From: Zoogloea sp035335645 | Lineage (GTDB): Bacteria > Pseudomonadota > Gammaproteobacteria > Burkholderiales > Rhodocyclaceae | Direction of reading: 5' to 3' | NCBI GenBank assembly: GCA_035335645.1 | Contig: DAOQMM010000046.1 | Span: 1-24,682 of the forward strand | DNA length: 24,682 nt | In this document: positions 13,055 through 21,076 of the stretch, in pieces | Numbering within the stretch: the stretch's first letter is position 1 | Layout of the letters: each line of letters begins with the position of its first letter | Notes under the pieces: model-generated | Database searches by the model: none | Told to the model about the DNA's origin: nothing | Seen by the model: only the letters and a program-made list of their open reading frames with translations | Made by a program: the position numbers and the translations under genes

Positions 13055-14140
13055 TCAGGACTTGATCTGCAGCGGGCGGCCGCGGCGGTCGCGTCCCAGG
13101 ATGCGGGGCGCGGTGAAACGGTCGATGACCGGCGTCAGGGTGTTCATCAGCAGCACCGAGAAGGCCACCCCTTCCGGGTAGCCGCCCCAGGTGCGGATGA
13201 CGAAGGTGAAGAAGCCACAGCCGAAACCGAAGATCAGCTTGCCCGTCGTCGTGGAAGGCGAGGTCACGTAGTCGGTGGCGATGAAGAAGGCGCCGAGCAT
13301 CACGCCGCCGGACATCAGGTGGGTGGTCACGTCCAGGAAACGCGCCGGATTGACCGCGTGGCCGATGGCCGCCGGCACCACCACGCCGAGGAGCATGGCC
13401 GCCGGGATGTGCCAGGTGATCACCCGCAGGTAGAGCAGCGCTGCACCGCCCGCCAGGATCAGCCAGGTGGCGGTTTCGCCCAGGCTGCCCGCGCGCTCGC
13501 CGGCGTAGGACAGCAGGTGGCCATGTTCACCGTTAAGGGAGTGGAACAGATCGACGCCGCGGGACATCTCGGTCTTCACGTGGCCCAGCAGGGAGGCGCT
13601 GGTCACACCGTCGGGGATCGGCAGGGTGCCGAAAACGATGCGCAGGGCGTCGATGAAGCCCGGTGCGTCAGCCGCCGTGATCGGCATGGGCGACACCCAC
13701 AGGGTGAGGGGCACCGGGAAGGACACCAGCAAGGCCACCCGGGCGACCATCGCCGGATTGAAGGGGTTCTGGCCGAGGCCGCCAAACACCTGCTTGCCGA
13801 AGACGATGGCGATGAAGCCGCCCACCACCGCGGTCCACCAGGGCGCCCAGGGCGGCAGGGTCATGGCCAGCAGCCAGCCCGTGAGGATGGCCGAGCCGTC
13901 GGTGACGTGGCGCTTCGGCGCCGCGCCGGCCAGATGCAGGCACAGGTACTCGAAGAACACGCAGGAGCCGAGGGTCAGCATGAACAGGATGATCGCCGGC
14001 CAGCCGTACAGCCAGAAGCCGTACAGGGTCGCCGGCGTCAGGGCGCCGACCACCAGGAACATGGTGCGGGCGACACCCGCGCTCCCGGCGACGTGGGGGG
14101 CGACGACGGGCGCCGCCACAGTGGCTGTGGTCTGGGTCAT
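13055..14140 (-). CDS. rnfD: RnfD membrane flavoprotein subunit
   Basis: 361 residues with about nine membrane segments, of the NqrB/RnfD family. GGLGQNPFNPAMVARV (about residues 120-135) and TDYVTSPST are characteristic. The covalent FMN threonine is probably T180 in PDGVTSAS, a fit to the D-x-x-T-x-A-T/S flavinylation pattern. RnfD is part of the ion-translocating core. The ATG at 14140 overlaps the rnfC stop in an ATGA junction, so the two are translationally coupled. The N-terminal 20 residues are Ala/Val-rich and precede the first helix. Confidence 0.95.
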   Translation of the reverse strand: MTQTTATVAAPVVAPHVAGSAGVARTMFLVVGALTPATLYGFWLYGWPAIILFMLTLGSCVFFEYLCLHLAGAAPKRHVTDGSAILTGWLLAMTLPPWAPWWTAVVGGFIAIVFGKQVFGGLGQNPFNPAMVARVALLVSFPVPLTLWVSPMPITAADAPGFIDALRIVFGTLPIPDGVTSASLLGHVKTEMSRGVDLFHSLNGEHGHLLSYAGERAGSLGETATWLILAGGAALLYLRVITWHIPAAMLLGVVVPAAIGHAVNPARFLDVTTHLMSGGVMLGAFFIATDYVTSPSTTTGKLIFGFGCGFFTFVIRTWGGYPEGVAFSVLLMNTLTPVIDRFTAPRILGRDRRGRPLQIKS

Positions 14141-15627
14141 GCGTTGGCTCCCTCGGTGTGCTTGGTGGCGGCGGCCTGGGCCGCAGCCCGTTCGGCCTTG
14201 CGCTTGGCGGCGGCTTCGGCCTTTTCACGGGCTTCCCGATCCAGACGCTCCTGACGGGCCTGGGCCAGCTTCTTGGTGGCGTCCTGGCGCAGCTGGGCGC
14301 GGGTCTGGGCGGAGATGGCGCCCTTGGCGTAGGTGAAGTACTGGACCAGCGGGATGTTGGACGGACACACGTAAGAGCAGCAGCCGCAGGAGATGCAGTC
14401 GGACAGGCCGATCTTCTCGGCCCCGTCGAGCTTTTCGGCGCGGATGAAGTTGGCCATCTCCAGGGGCATCAGGCCCATCGGGCAGGCCTTGATGCAGGAG
14501 CCGCAGCGGATGCAATTGCGCGCTTCGCGCTCTTCCACCTCGGCCGCAGTGAAGGCCAGCACGCCCGCGGTGCCCTTGACCACCGGCACCGCCGCGTGGG
14601 GCAGCACGGTGCCCATCATCGGGCCGCCCATGATCAGGCGTGCCGGGGTGCCCTTGTAACCGCCGGCGAAGGCGATCACGTCGGAGATCAGGGTGCCGAT
14701 CAGCACCTCGTAGTTGCCGGGGCCGGCCATGGCGCCGCCGTTCAGGGTGATCAGGCGCGACACCAGCGGGCGGCCTTCGTAGATCGCCTGATGCACGGCG
14801 TTGGCGGTGCCCACGTTGTGCACCAGCACGCCCACGTCGGCGGCGCGGGCGTCGGAGGGCACCTCGCGGCCGGTCAATTCCACGATCAGTTGGCGGTCGG
14901 AACCCATCGGGTAGCGCGCCGGCACCGGGCAGATGCGGATCTCGCCGTACTTGGCGGCCGCTTCCTTCATGGCCGCGATGGCTTCGGGCTTGTTGTCCTC
15001 GATGCCCACCAGAGCCTGCTGGGCGCCGGTGGAGTGGAGCATCACGCGCACGCCGCTGAGGATGTCGGCGGCCTTGTCGCGCATCAGGCGGTCATCGCAG
15101 GAGAGATAGGGCTCGCACTCGCTGCCGTTGATGATCAGGGTGTCGATCTTGGAGCGCAGGCCCAGAGCCAGCTTGACCGAGGCCGGGAAGGTGGCGCCGC
15201 CGAGGCCCACCACGCCGGCTTCCGCCACGCGCTTGGCGAGGGCCTGGGGCGACTCCGAGAAGGGGTCGGTGAGGCCCTTGCAGTCGATCCAGCGGTCCTC
15301 GCCGTCCGGCTCGATGGAGATCGCCACCAGGGGCAGACCGGAGGGATGCGGCGCGGTGATCTCGCCGATGGAGACGATGGTGCCCGAGGTGGGTGCGTGG
15401 ATCGGCGCCGAGATGTTGCCTTGCGCCTCGGCCAGGCACTGGCCCTTGAGCACCCGCTGGCCCACCACCACCTGCGGACGCGCCGGGGCGCCCACGTGCT
15501 GGGACAGGGGAATGAACAGGCGCGGCGCGACGGGCAGCTTCAGCACCGGGGCATCGGCGGCGGGACGCTTGTGGTCTTCCGGATGGACGCCCCAATGGCG
15601 CGAGAAGATCTTGTCAAAAAAACCCAT
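14137..15627 (-). CDS. rnfC: RnfC NADH/ferredoxin-binding subunit
   Basis: 496 residues. An N-terminal barrel-sandwich-like segment (about 30-110) is followed by the Nuo51-type FMN/NADH domain with GLGGATFPASVKL (141-153) and NGSECEPYL (167-175). Two [4Fe-4S] motifs follow: C372, C375, C378, C382 and C411, C414, C417, C421. The last 60 residues are a Lys/Ala/Glu-rich helix, much shorter than the long repeat tail of E. coli RsxC. RnfC is the peripheral subunit that exchanges electrons with NADH or ferredoxin. It starts 13 bp after rnfB. Confidence 0.96.
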   Translation of the reverse strand: MGFFDKIFSRHWGVHPEDHKRPAADAPVLKLPVAPRLFIPLSQHVGAPARPQVVVGQRVLKGQCLAEAQGNISAPIHAPTSGTIVSIGEITAPHPSGLPLVAISIEPDGEDRWIDCKGLTDPFSESPQALAKRVAEAGVVGLGGATFPASVKLALGLRSKIDTLIINGSECEPYLSCDDRLMRDKAADILSGVRVMLHSTGAQQALVGIEDNKPEAIAAMKEAAAKYGEIRICPVPARYPMGSDRQLIVELTGREVPSDARAADVGVLVHNVGTANAVHQAIYEGRPLVSRLITLNGGAMAGPGNYEVLIGTLISDVIAFAGGYKGTPARLIMGGPMMGTVLPHAAVPVVKGTAGVLAFTAAEVEEREARNCIRCGSCIKACPMGLMPLEMANFIRAEKLDGAEKIGLSDCISCGCCSYVCPSNIPLVQYFTYAKGAISAQTRAQLRQDATKKLAQARQERLDREAREKAEAAAKRKAERAAAQAAATKHTEGANA

Positions 15628-15640
15628 GATCGATGGCTCC

Positions 15641-16171
15641 TCAGGCAGCGGCGGCCGGCTTGGGCCAGACCCAGTGCTGCAGGGTGACGGGGACGGGCTT
15701 CATGCTCAGCGCTTCGGTCGGGCACTTCTCGACGCAGCTGCTGCAGCCGGTACAGGCTTCCCGCAGGACGTTGTGGATCTGTTTGGCGGCGCCGATGATG
15801 GCGTCGGTCGGGCACACCTTGCTGCAGCGGCAGCAGCCGATGCACAGCTCCTCGGACACCAGGGCGATGCGCGGACCGTCGTCCTTCACCTGGGACAGAT
15901 CGACGGACACGCCCAGACGCGCCGCGAGGGCGGTGGCGAGGGCCTTGCCGCCCGGCGGGCAGCAGGTGACGGGGGCGTGACCTTCGACGAGGGCCTTGGC
16001 GGCGCCGGAGCAGCCGGGAAAGCCGCACTGGCCGCAGTTGGAACCCGGCATCATCGCCTCGATCTCGGCGATGAAGGGGTTGCTCTCCACCTTGAAGATC
16101 CGGTCGGCGACCCCCAGCCCCAGGCCCAGGAACAGGCCGAGGAGGGTCAGGCTCGCAATCGCAATGATCAT
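15641..16171 (-). CDS. rnfB: RnfB iron-sulfur subunit
   Basis: 176 residues. An N-terminal membrane helix (about 2-22) is followed by the 4Fe-4S (Fer4_21-type) domain with C46, C49, C54 and C71 (MPGSNCGQCGFPGCSGAA), then two classical [4Fe-4S] motifs: C110, C113, C116, C120 and C140, C143, C146, C150. It relays electrons between RnfC and the membrane subunits or the ferredoxin partner. C70 beside C71 and C114? is not present as a ligand pattern; only the standard cysteines are needed. The ATG at 16171 lies 22 bp after rnfA. Confidence 0.95.
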   Translation of the reverse strand: MIIAIASLTLLGLFLGLGLGVADRIFKVESNPFIAEIEAMMPGSNCGQCGFPGCSGAAKALVEGHAPVTCCPPGGKALATALAARLGVSVDLSQVKDDGPRIALVSEELCIGCCRCSKVCPTDAIIGAAKQIHNVLREACTGCSSCVEKCPTEALSMKPVPVTLQHWVWPKPAAAA

Positions 16172-16193
16172 TGGGGTTCTCCTGTCGCGGGTT

Positions 16194-16775
16194 TTAGTTG
16201 AAGTTCAGGCCCGAGAAGCCCATGAAGGCCAGGGCCAGCAGGCTCGCGGTGACAAAACCGATGGGCGCGCCCGAGAAGGCGCCGGGGATGCGGGCCAGGG
16301 CGAGGCGTTCGCGCATGCCGGCGAACATGGCCAGCACCAGGGTGAAACCCACCGAGGAGCCGAAGCCGAACATGATGGCGTGGAACAGCGTGTGCTTTTC
16401 CTGGGCGCTGATGAGGGGCAGGCCGAGCACCGCGCAGTTGGTGGTGATCAGGGGCAGATACACGCCGAGGGCCTGGTAGAGCTCGGGCGCCATCTTCTTC
16501 ACCACCATCTCGACGAACTGCACCACCGCGGCGATCACCAGGATGTACATCAGGATGCGCAGGTAGGAGATGTCGAAGGGGATCAGGATCCAGTTCTCGA
16601 GCATCCAGCAGGCGCCGCTGGCCATGGTGATCACGAAGGTGGTGGCGAGCCCGAGGCCGAAGGCGGTGTCGAGCTTTTTGGTCACGCCCATGAAGGGACA
16701 CAGGCCGAGGAATTTGACGAGCACCACGTTGTTGATCAGCGCGGTCGTCAGCAGGAGCAGGAACAATTCGGACAT
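16194..16775 (-). CDS. rnfA: RnfA membrane subunit
   Basis: 193 residues with six membrane segments, homologous to RnfE and NqrE. The start MSELFLLLLTTALINNVVLV and the segments FLGLCPFMGVTKK (Cys about 26) and TTNCAVLGLPL (Cys about 113) hold the two cysteines thought to ligate the intramembrane Fe-S centre with RnfE. The ATG at 16775 gives the family start; a longer frame from 16958 would cross the promoter. It is the first gene of rnfABCDGEH, driven by the sigma-54 promoter at 16812-16826 and the NifA site at 16912-16927, and divergent from nifL. This arrangement marks it as the nitrogen-fixation Rnf. Confidence 0.96.
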   Translation of the reverse strand: MSELFLLLLTTALINNVVLVKFLGLCPFMGVTKKLDTAFGLGLATTFVITMASGACWMLENWILIPFDISYLRILMYILVIAAVVQFVEMVVKKMAPELYQALGVYLPLITTNCAVLGLPLISAQEKHTLFHAIMFGFGSSVGFTLVLAMFAGMRERLALARIPGAFSGAPIGFVTASLLALAFMGFSGLNFN

Positions 16776-16811
16776 GGCGGCATCTCGAATGAGGGGATTG
16801 ATGCCCTCAAG

Positions 16812-16826
16812 GCACAAGCCGTGCCA
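16812..16826 (-). promoter_or_regulatory. Sigma-54 promoter of rnfABCDGEH
   Basis: On the minus strand TGGCAC-GGCTT-GTGC has GG-N10-GC and a perfect -24 box; the -12 box has one deviation (GTGC for TTGC). The predicted start is near 16800, 25 bp before the rnfA ATG. Confidence 0.82.
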
Positions 16827-16911
16827 GCCTTTTGCCGCACTGCAAAAACCCTTCAATTCCGGGGGTTTTCGTGTGCGGGCACCACGCCGGTGCGCGCCGC
16901 ACCCGAAAAAG

Positions 16912-16927
16912 TGTCGCAAAACCGACA
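16912..16927 (-). promoter_or_regulatory. NifA upstream activator site for rnfA
   Basis: TGTCGCAAAACCGACA fits TGT-N10-ACA and differs by one base from the nifE and ferredoxin sites. It is about 120 bp upstream of the predicted rnf start. The 302-bp rnfA-nifL gap otherwise holds the sigma-54 promoter, a TTTTGC/GCAAAA inverted repeat (16830-16847) and no gene. I found no GG-N10-GC promoter pointing to nifL. Confidence 0.9.
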
Positions 16928-17077
16928 GCCCTTTCGTCGCACTTGCCCCAGAAACCACCGCGCCGCAACAAAACCACGGCCAGACAGGGATTTAGGGCTT
17001 TCGGCATGGAACATGCTTGAAATTTCCGGCGTTACACGCCCCCGTCCGTCACCGCGATTCCGTCTCAGGAGCCCCCC

Positions 17078-18598
17078 ATGCCGGCCCTCACCCGCGACAA
17101 ACCCCAGGCGATCCTCGATGCGCTGCCCTCCGAAGCCTATCGCCAGGCGGTGGACCAGGCGGATCTGGCCATCTCCATCACGGACCCCAAGGCCAGGATC
17201 CTCTTCGCCAACGAGGCCTTCGTGCGGGTCACCGGCTACACGCCGGACGAGATCATCGGCCAGAACGAATCGGTGCTGTCCAACCACACCACCCCGTCGT
17301 CGGTTTACAAGGAGATGTGGACCGAGCTGTCCGCCCAGCGCCCCTGGTCCGGCCGGCTCCTCAACCGGCGCAAGGACGGCGCCCTGTATCTGGCAGAGCT
17401 GACCATCTCGCCAGTGGTGGACGAACGGGGCGCCACGACCCACTTCCTCGGCATGCACCGGGACGTGACCGAGCTGCATCGCCTCGAAAAGGTCGTGCGC
17501 AACCAGAAGAAGCTCATCGAATCGGTGGTGGATTCCGCGCCCACCGCCTTCGCCCTGCTGGACCAGAGCGGCCGCCTGATCCTCGACAATCAGGAATACA
17601 AGAAGCTGGTCGCCGACCTGCGCGTCAAGGAGCCCGCCCACACCCTGCTCGACAGCGTGCTCGCCAACTGGCGCGAGGAACTCGCCGCCCGCCCCGAGCG
17701 CTGCATCTTCTTCAACCGGGAAGCCCGCGTCGACCGGCCCGGCGGCCGGCCGCGCTGGCTGTCGGTGAGCGCGACCACCCTCGCCACCCAGAGCGATCTG
17801 GCGGACGCCTATTTCAGCGTCGGCGGTCAGACCGGCCTGCTGCTGGTCATCTCCGACGTGAGCAGCGTGCGCGAGGAACAGGAACGCGCCCGCACCGCCT
17901 CCCTGCAGGCCGTGCTGGCCGAGGAAGAGCGCACCGCGTCCCTGCGGGAAGGCCTCTCCGCCGCCATCTTCCGCCTCGAAGAACCCATGAACGTGATGGC
18001 CTCGGCCGTCTCCATGCTGCAACGGCGCGATCCGTCCGCCGCCGCCATGCTCAAACAGGCCCTCACCGCCAGCCGCGAGCACATGGAGAACCTGCGCCAG
18101 GTGATCCCCCACAGCCCGCCTGAGATGGTCATCCCGGTCAACGTCAATGAGATCCTGCGGGACGTGCTGGACATCTGCACGCCGCGCCTGCTCTCGGCCG
18201 GCGTGGTGGTGGACTGGTCACCGGCGGCCACCCTGCCCCCGGTCATCGGGCGGCCGCAGCAACTGCGCCTGCTCTTCAAGGCCCTGATGGAGAATGCCAT
18301 CGAGGCGATGAACGTGAAGGGCTGGAAGCGCCGCGAGCTGAGCCTGTCCACCGCCGTGGAGCGGGACTGCATCGTCGTCTCGGTCATCGACACCGGCCCC
18401 GGCATCCCGGCCGAGCTGCGCCACAAGGCCTTCGAACCCTTCTTCACCAACAAGAGCAGCGGCCGCCACCTGGGCACCGGCCTGTCCCGCGCCCAGCAGA
18501 TCGTGTCGGACCACGGCGGGATCATCGACCTGAGCCCCAGCCCCAGCGGCGGCTGCGCGGCCGTCGTGGAATTCCGCCTGGACGGCGACCCGATCTAA
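17078..18598 (+). CDS. nifL: NifL redox/nitrogen-sensing anti-activator of NifA
   Basis: 506 residues, close to Azotobacter NifL. A first PAS domain (about 20-135; GYTPDEIIGQNESVLSN, then WSGRLLNRRKDGALYLAEL) would bind FAD and sense redox. A second PAS-like region (about 145-262) and a coiled linker follow. The C-terminal GHKL domain has the N box (MENAIEAMN, N406), G1 (DTGPGIP, 438-444) and G2 (GTGLS, 466-470), so ADP/ATP binding is likely. The expected phospho-acceptor segment reads FRLEEPMNVMASAVSML with no histidine, which fits inhibition by direct binding to NifA rather than phosphotransfer. The ATG at 17078 follows AGGAG. It is 96 bp upstream of nifA and in the same orientation. Confidence 0.95.
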   Translation: MPALTRDKPQAILDALPSEAYRQAVDQADLAISITDPKARILFANEAFVRVTGYTPDEIIGQNESVLSNHTTPSSVYKEMWTELSAQRPWSGRLLNRRKDGALYLAELTISPVVDERGATTHFLGMHRDVTELHRLEKVVRNQKKLIESVVDSAPTAFALLDQSGRLILDNQEYKKLVADLRVKEPAHTLLDSVLANWREELAARPERCIFFNREARVDRPGGRPRWLSVSATTLATQSDLADAYFSVGGQTGLLLVISDVSSVREEQERARTASLQAVLAEEERTASLREGLSAAIFRLEEPMNVMASAVSMLQRRDPSAAAMLKQALTASREHMENLRQVIPHSPPEMVIPVNVNEILRDVLDICTPRLLSAGVVVDWSPAATLPPVIGRPQQLRLLFKALMENAIEAMNVKGWKRRELSLSTAVERDCIVVSVIDTGPGIPAELRHKAFEPFFTNKSSGRHLGTGLSRAQQIVSDHGGIIDLSPSPSGGCAAVVEFRLDGDPI

Positions 18599-18613
18599 GC
18601 CCGCCGTCCCGCA

Positions 18614-18636
18614 CCGGGCGCCGCCCGCGGCGCCGG
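18614..18636 (+). other. GC-rich hairpin in the nifL-nifA gap
   Basis: CCGGGCGCCG and CGGCGCCGG can pair with one bulged G around a CCCG loop, 15 bp after the nifL stop. There is no T-tract. It could slow transcription or stabilise an mRNA end and so affect the NifL:NifA ratio; this is speculation, and GC-rich DNA forms such structures by chance. Confidence 0.35.
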
Positions 18637-18694
18637 CTAGAAGACTTTCGTCCGCCACCGCCTCCAGGCGCGGCGGCCCTGAAGGACATAACCT

Positions 18695-20344
18695 GTGAGC
18701 GCCCACGGCATGCAAGAACGCCCGAAACTCCTCGACGAATGCCCCCCTGTGGGCGGTTTCTGTCGCACCCACGAGCTGAACATCCAGCTCCTGGCGGCCC
18801 TCTACGCCGTCAGCCGGGTCCTCAGCCGCTCCCTGGCCTTCGGCGAGACCCTGCGCGACGTCCTGCGCGTCCTCGACGAGGAGGCGGGCCTCGGCCTGGG
18901 CCTCATCGCCGTCGTGGATGCCCAGTCCGGCACCCTCGGCACCCACGTGATCCATCACCCCAACGTCGTCGGCGACGTCTCCTACCAGCCCGGCGAGGGC
19001 GTACTCGGGACCATCCTCGAGAAGCCGCGCACCATCATGCTGCAACGCATCGCCGACGAACCGCGCTTCCTCAACCGCCTCGGCATCTACCAGCCCGGCC
19101 TGCCCTTCATCGCCGTGCCCATCAAGGCCGGCAGCACCCTGCAGGGCGTCCTGGCGGTGCAACCGGAACGCCCGGACGACGGCCTGCTGGAGGAGCGCGC
19201 CCAGTTCGTGGAGATGGTGGCCAACCTCATCGGCCAGAACCTGCGCCTGTCCCTCGAAGTCGAGCAGGAGAAATCCTCCCTCGTCGAAGAGCGCGACCAG
19301 CTGCGCCGCACCGTGCGCCACCAGTACGGCTTTGACAGCATGGTGGGGCGCTCGGCGGTGATGCGCCGGGTCTTCGACCAGGCCCGCATGGTGGCCAAAT
19401 GGAACACCACCGTGCTGATCCGCGGCGAGACCGGCACCGGCAAGGAGCTCATCGCCAACGCCATCCACTACAACTCGCCCCGCGCCCGCAACGCCTTCGT
19501 GCGTCTCAACTGTGCGGCCCTGCCCGAAAACCTCCTCGAATCCGAACTCTTCGGCCACGAGCGGGGTGCCTTCACCGGCGCCGTCGAGGCGCGCAAGGGC
19601 CGCTTCGAGCAGGCCCACGGCGGCACCCTGTTCCTCGACGAAATCGGCGAGATCTCCGCCACCTTCCAGGCCAAGATGCTGCGTGTGCTCCAGGAAGGCG
19701 AGTTCGAGCGGGTCGGCGGCAGCCGCACCATCAAGGTGGATGTGCGCATCATCGCGGCCACCCACCGGGACCTGGAAACCGCCGTGGAGATGGGCGACTT
19801 CCGCGAGGATCTGTTCTACCGCCTCAACGTGATGCCCCTCTTCCTGCCCCCGCTGCGGGAGCGTGTCGAAGACATCCTGGAGATCGCCCGCCACCTCCTC
19901 AACAAGATCGGCGGCGAGCAGAAGCGCAAACTGGCCCTCACCGACATGGCCAACCGCCGCCTCGCCAGCTACGACTGGCCGGGCAACGTGCGCGAGCTGG
20001 AAAACTGTCTGGAGCGGGCCGCCGTGCTCTCCGAGGATGGCCGCATCGACGCCGAGCTGATCCGCTTTCCCAGCGCCCGCGAGCGCAGCTCGCCGCGCCC
20101 CCTGCGCACCCTCGCCCCGGAACTGGACAGCCCGCGCGCCAGCATGCCGGTGGACTACGCCGCGCCGGCCGCACCGCTCGGCAATCCCCTCGAGAATCCC
20201 AATCTCTCCGAGAAGGAGCGCGTCGTGGCGGCCCTCGAACAAGCCGGCTGGGTGCAGGCCAAGGCCGCCCGCATTCTGGGCATGACCCCGCGCCAGATCG
20301 CCTACCGCATCCAGACGCTCAATATCGAGGTCAAGCAGTTCTGA
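18695..20344 (+). CDS. nifA: NifA sigma-54-dependent activator
   Basis: 549 residues. An N-terminal GAF domain (about 38-185) is followed by a Q-linker, then the AAA+ domain with Walker A GETGTGK (244-250), the sigma-54 contact loop GAFTGA (291-296), Walker B TLFLDE (311-316) and the R-finger region FREDLFYRLNV. A Fis-type helix-turn-helix lies at about 512-543. The linker between the AAA+ and DNA-binding parts (about 450-505) has no cysteine, and the C-x4-C redox motif of oxygen-sensitive NifA is absent, which agrees with control by NifL. A GTG at 18695, 8 nt after AAGGA, was chosen over an ATG at 18710 that has no ribosome site. Its targets are the four upstream sites in this window. Confidence 0.96.
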   Translation: MSAHGMQERPKLLDECPPVGGFCRTHELNIQLLAALYAVSRVLSRSLAFGETLRDVLRVLDEEAGLGLGLIAVVDAQSGTLGTHVIHHPNVVGDVSYQPGEGVLGTILEKPRTIMLQRIADEPRFLNRLGIYQPGLPFIAVPIKAGSTLQGVLAVQPERPDDGLLEERAQFVEMVANLIGQNLRLSLEVEQEKSSLVEERDQLRRTVRHQYGFDSMVGRSAVMRRVFDQARMVAKWNTTVLIRGETGTGKELIANAIHYNSPRARNAFVRLNCAALPENLLESELFGHERGAFTGAVEARKGRFEQAHGGTLFLDEIGEISATFQAKMLRVLQEGEFERVGGSRTIKVDVRIIAATHRDLETAVEMGDFREDLFYRLNVMPLFLPPLRERVEDILEIARHLLNKIGGEQKRKLALTDMANRRLASYDWPGNVRELENCLERAAVLSEDGRIDAELIRFPSARERSSPRPLRTLAPELDSPRASMPVDYAAPAAPLGNPLENPNLSEKERVVAALEQAGWVQAKAARILGMTPRQIAYRIQTLNIEVKQF

Positions 20345-20362
20345 CCGGGCCGCCCCCCGGAT

Positions 20363-20378
20363 TGTCGCAAACCCGACA
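20363..20378 (+). promoter_or_regulatory. NifA upstream activator site for the ferredoxin-nifF operon
   Basis: TGTCGCAAACCCGACA, TGT-N10-ACA, begins 18 bp after the nifA stop and is about 78 bp upstream of the predicted transcription start. It is the same 16-mer as the nifE site. An AT-rich stretch at 20401-20420 between it and the promoter could be an IHF bend site, but matches the IHF consensus poorly. Confidence 0.9.
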
Positions 20379-20421
20379 TCCCACACAGGCCCCAAGCCTA
20401 TGAATTTCAAGTGATTTAATC

Positions 20422-20437
20422 TGGCATCGGGCTTGCA
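20422..20437 (+). promoter_or_regulatory. Sigma-54 promoter of the ferredoxin-nifF operon
   Basis: TGGCAT-CGGGC-TTGCA is a complete -24/-12 match. Transcription would start near 20448, about 20 bp before the ferredoxin ATG. Confidence 0.94.
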
Positions 20438-20468
20438 AGGAAGTGCTCACCCAACCCGGAGAGACACC

Positions 20469-20798
20469 ATGCCCCGCCCCAAGAAACACGTCCTCGTCTG
20501 CGTCCAGGGCCGCCCGCCCGGCCATCCCCGCGGGTCCTGTCAGGCCAACGGCTGCGCCCCCGTGTGGCAGGCCTTCTCGGATGAATTCACCACCCGCAAC
20601 CTGTGGGCTTCGGGCTTCCAGCTCACCAACACCGGCTGCCTGGGCCCCTGCAACCTGGGCCCCACGGCCATCGTCTATCCGGAAGGCACGATGTACGTGG
20701 GCATCAAACCGGAGGACGTGGCCACCATCATCGACGAGCACCTGATGTTCGATCAGCCGGTGGAGCGCCTCAAGGCCCCCGCCGACGTGTGGGAGTGA
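20469..20798 (+). CDS. Thioredoxin-like [2Fe-2S] ferredoxin, nif-associated
   Basis: 109 residues of the thioredoxin-fold [2Fe-2S] ferredoxin family (Clostridium pasteurianum type, also found in the Azotobacter nif region). Cluster ligands are C11, C24, C57 and C61 (HVLVCVQGRP..., RGSCQANGC, NTGCLGPCNLGP); C29 is an extra cysteine. Such ferredoxins are proposed to serve nitrogenase or its assembly rather than general metabolism. The ATG at 20469 gives the family start MPRPKKHVLVC; a frame open from 20433 would begin inside the sigma-54 promoter. It is the first gene of the NifA-controlled operon and is followed 4 bp later by a nifZ-like gene. Confidence 0.92.
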   Translation: MPRPKKHVLVCVQGRPPGHPRGSCQANGCAPVWQAFSDEFTTRNLWASGFQLTNTGCLGPCNLGPTAIVYPEGTMYVGIKPEDVATIIDEHLMFDQPVERLKAPADVWE

Positions 20799-20802
20799 GA
20801 CC

Positions 20803-21072
20803 GTGAGCACCGTCCAGTACGAGATCGGCGATATGGTCTTCGCCGCAGAAGACCTCCTCAACGACGGCGGCATGCCCGGCGTCACCGAGGAGGAAGGCCT
20901 CATCGTCGCCGAGGGCACCCGCGGCGTGGTGGTCCATTTCGGCTACGCCGAACTCGACGAGAGCAAGGAGATCTACCTCGTGCGCTTCGAGAACGGCCCC
21001 GACGGCACCCTCGGCGCCCCGGTGGGCTGCCTGCCCGACGAACTCACCCAGGATGTCCCCGTCCGGAACTGA
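20803..21072 (+). CDS. nifZ: Short NifZ-family protein
   Basis: 89 residues matching the NifZ domain: YEIGDMVFAAEDLLNDGG at the start, EGTRGVVVHFGYAE in the middle, and IYLVRFENGP...LGAPVGCLPDEL near the end. NifZ helps form the second P-cluster of the MoFe protein. This protein is about half the length of Klebsiella or Azotobacter NifZ (about 150 residues) and appears to be the core domain only. The GTG at 20803 is used; no ATG exists in the usual place. It lies 4 bp after the ferredoxin gene and 4 bp before nifF, in the same operon. Whether it does the classical NifZ job or a related one is not clear from length alone. Confidence 0.85.
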   Translation: MSTVQYEIGDMVFAAEDLLNDGGMPGVTEEEGLIVAEGTRGVVVHFGYAELDESKEIYLVRFENGPDGTLGAPVGCLPDELTQDVPVRN

Positions 21073-21076
21073 CACC

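Noticed and set aside
18218..20410. Minus-strand 730-codon open frame opposite nifL-nifA
   Set aside because: Antisense shadow of two firmly identified genes, without a plausible promoter or domain.
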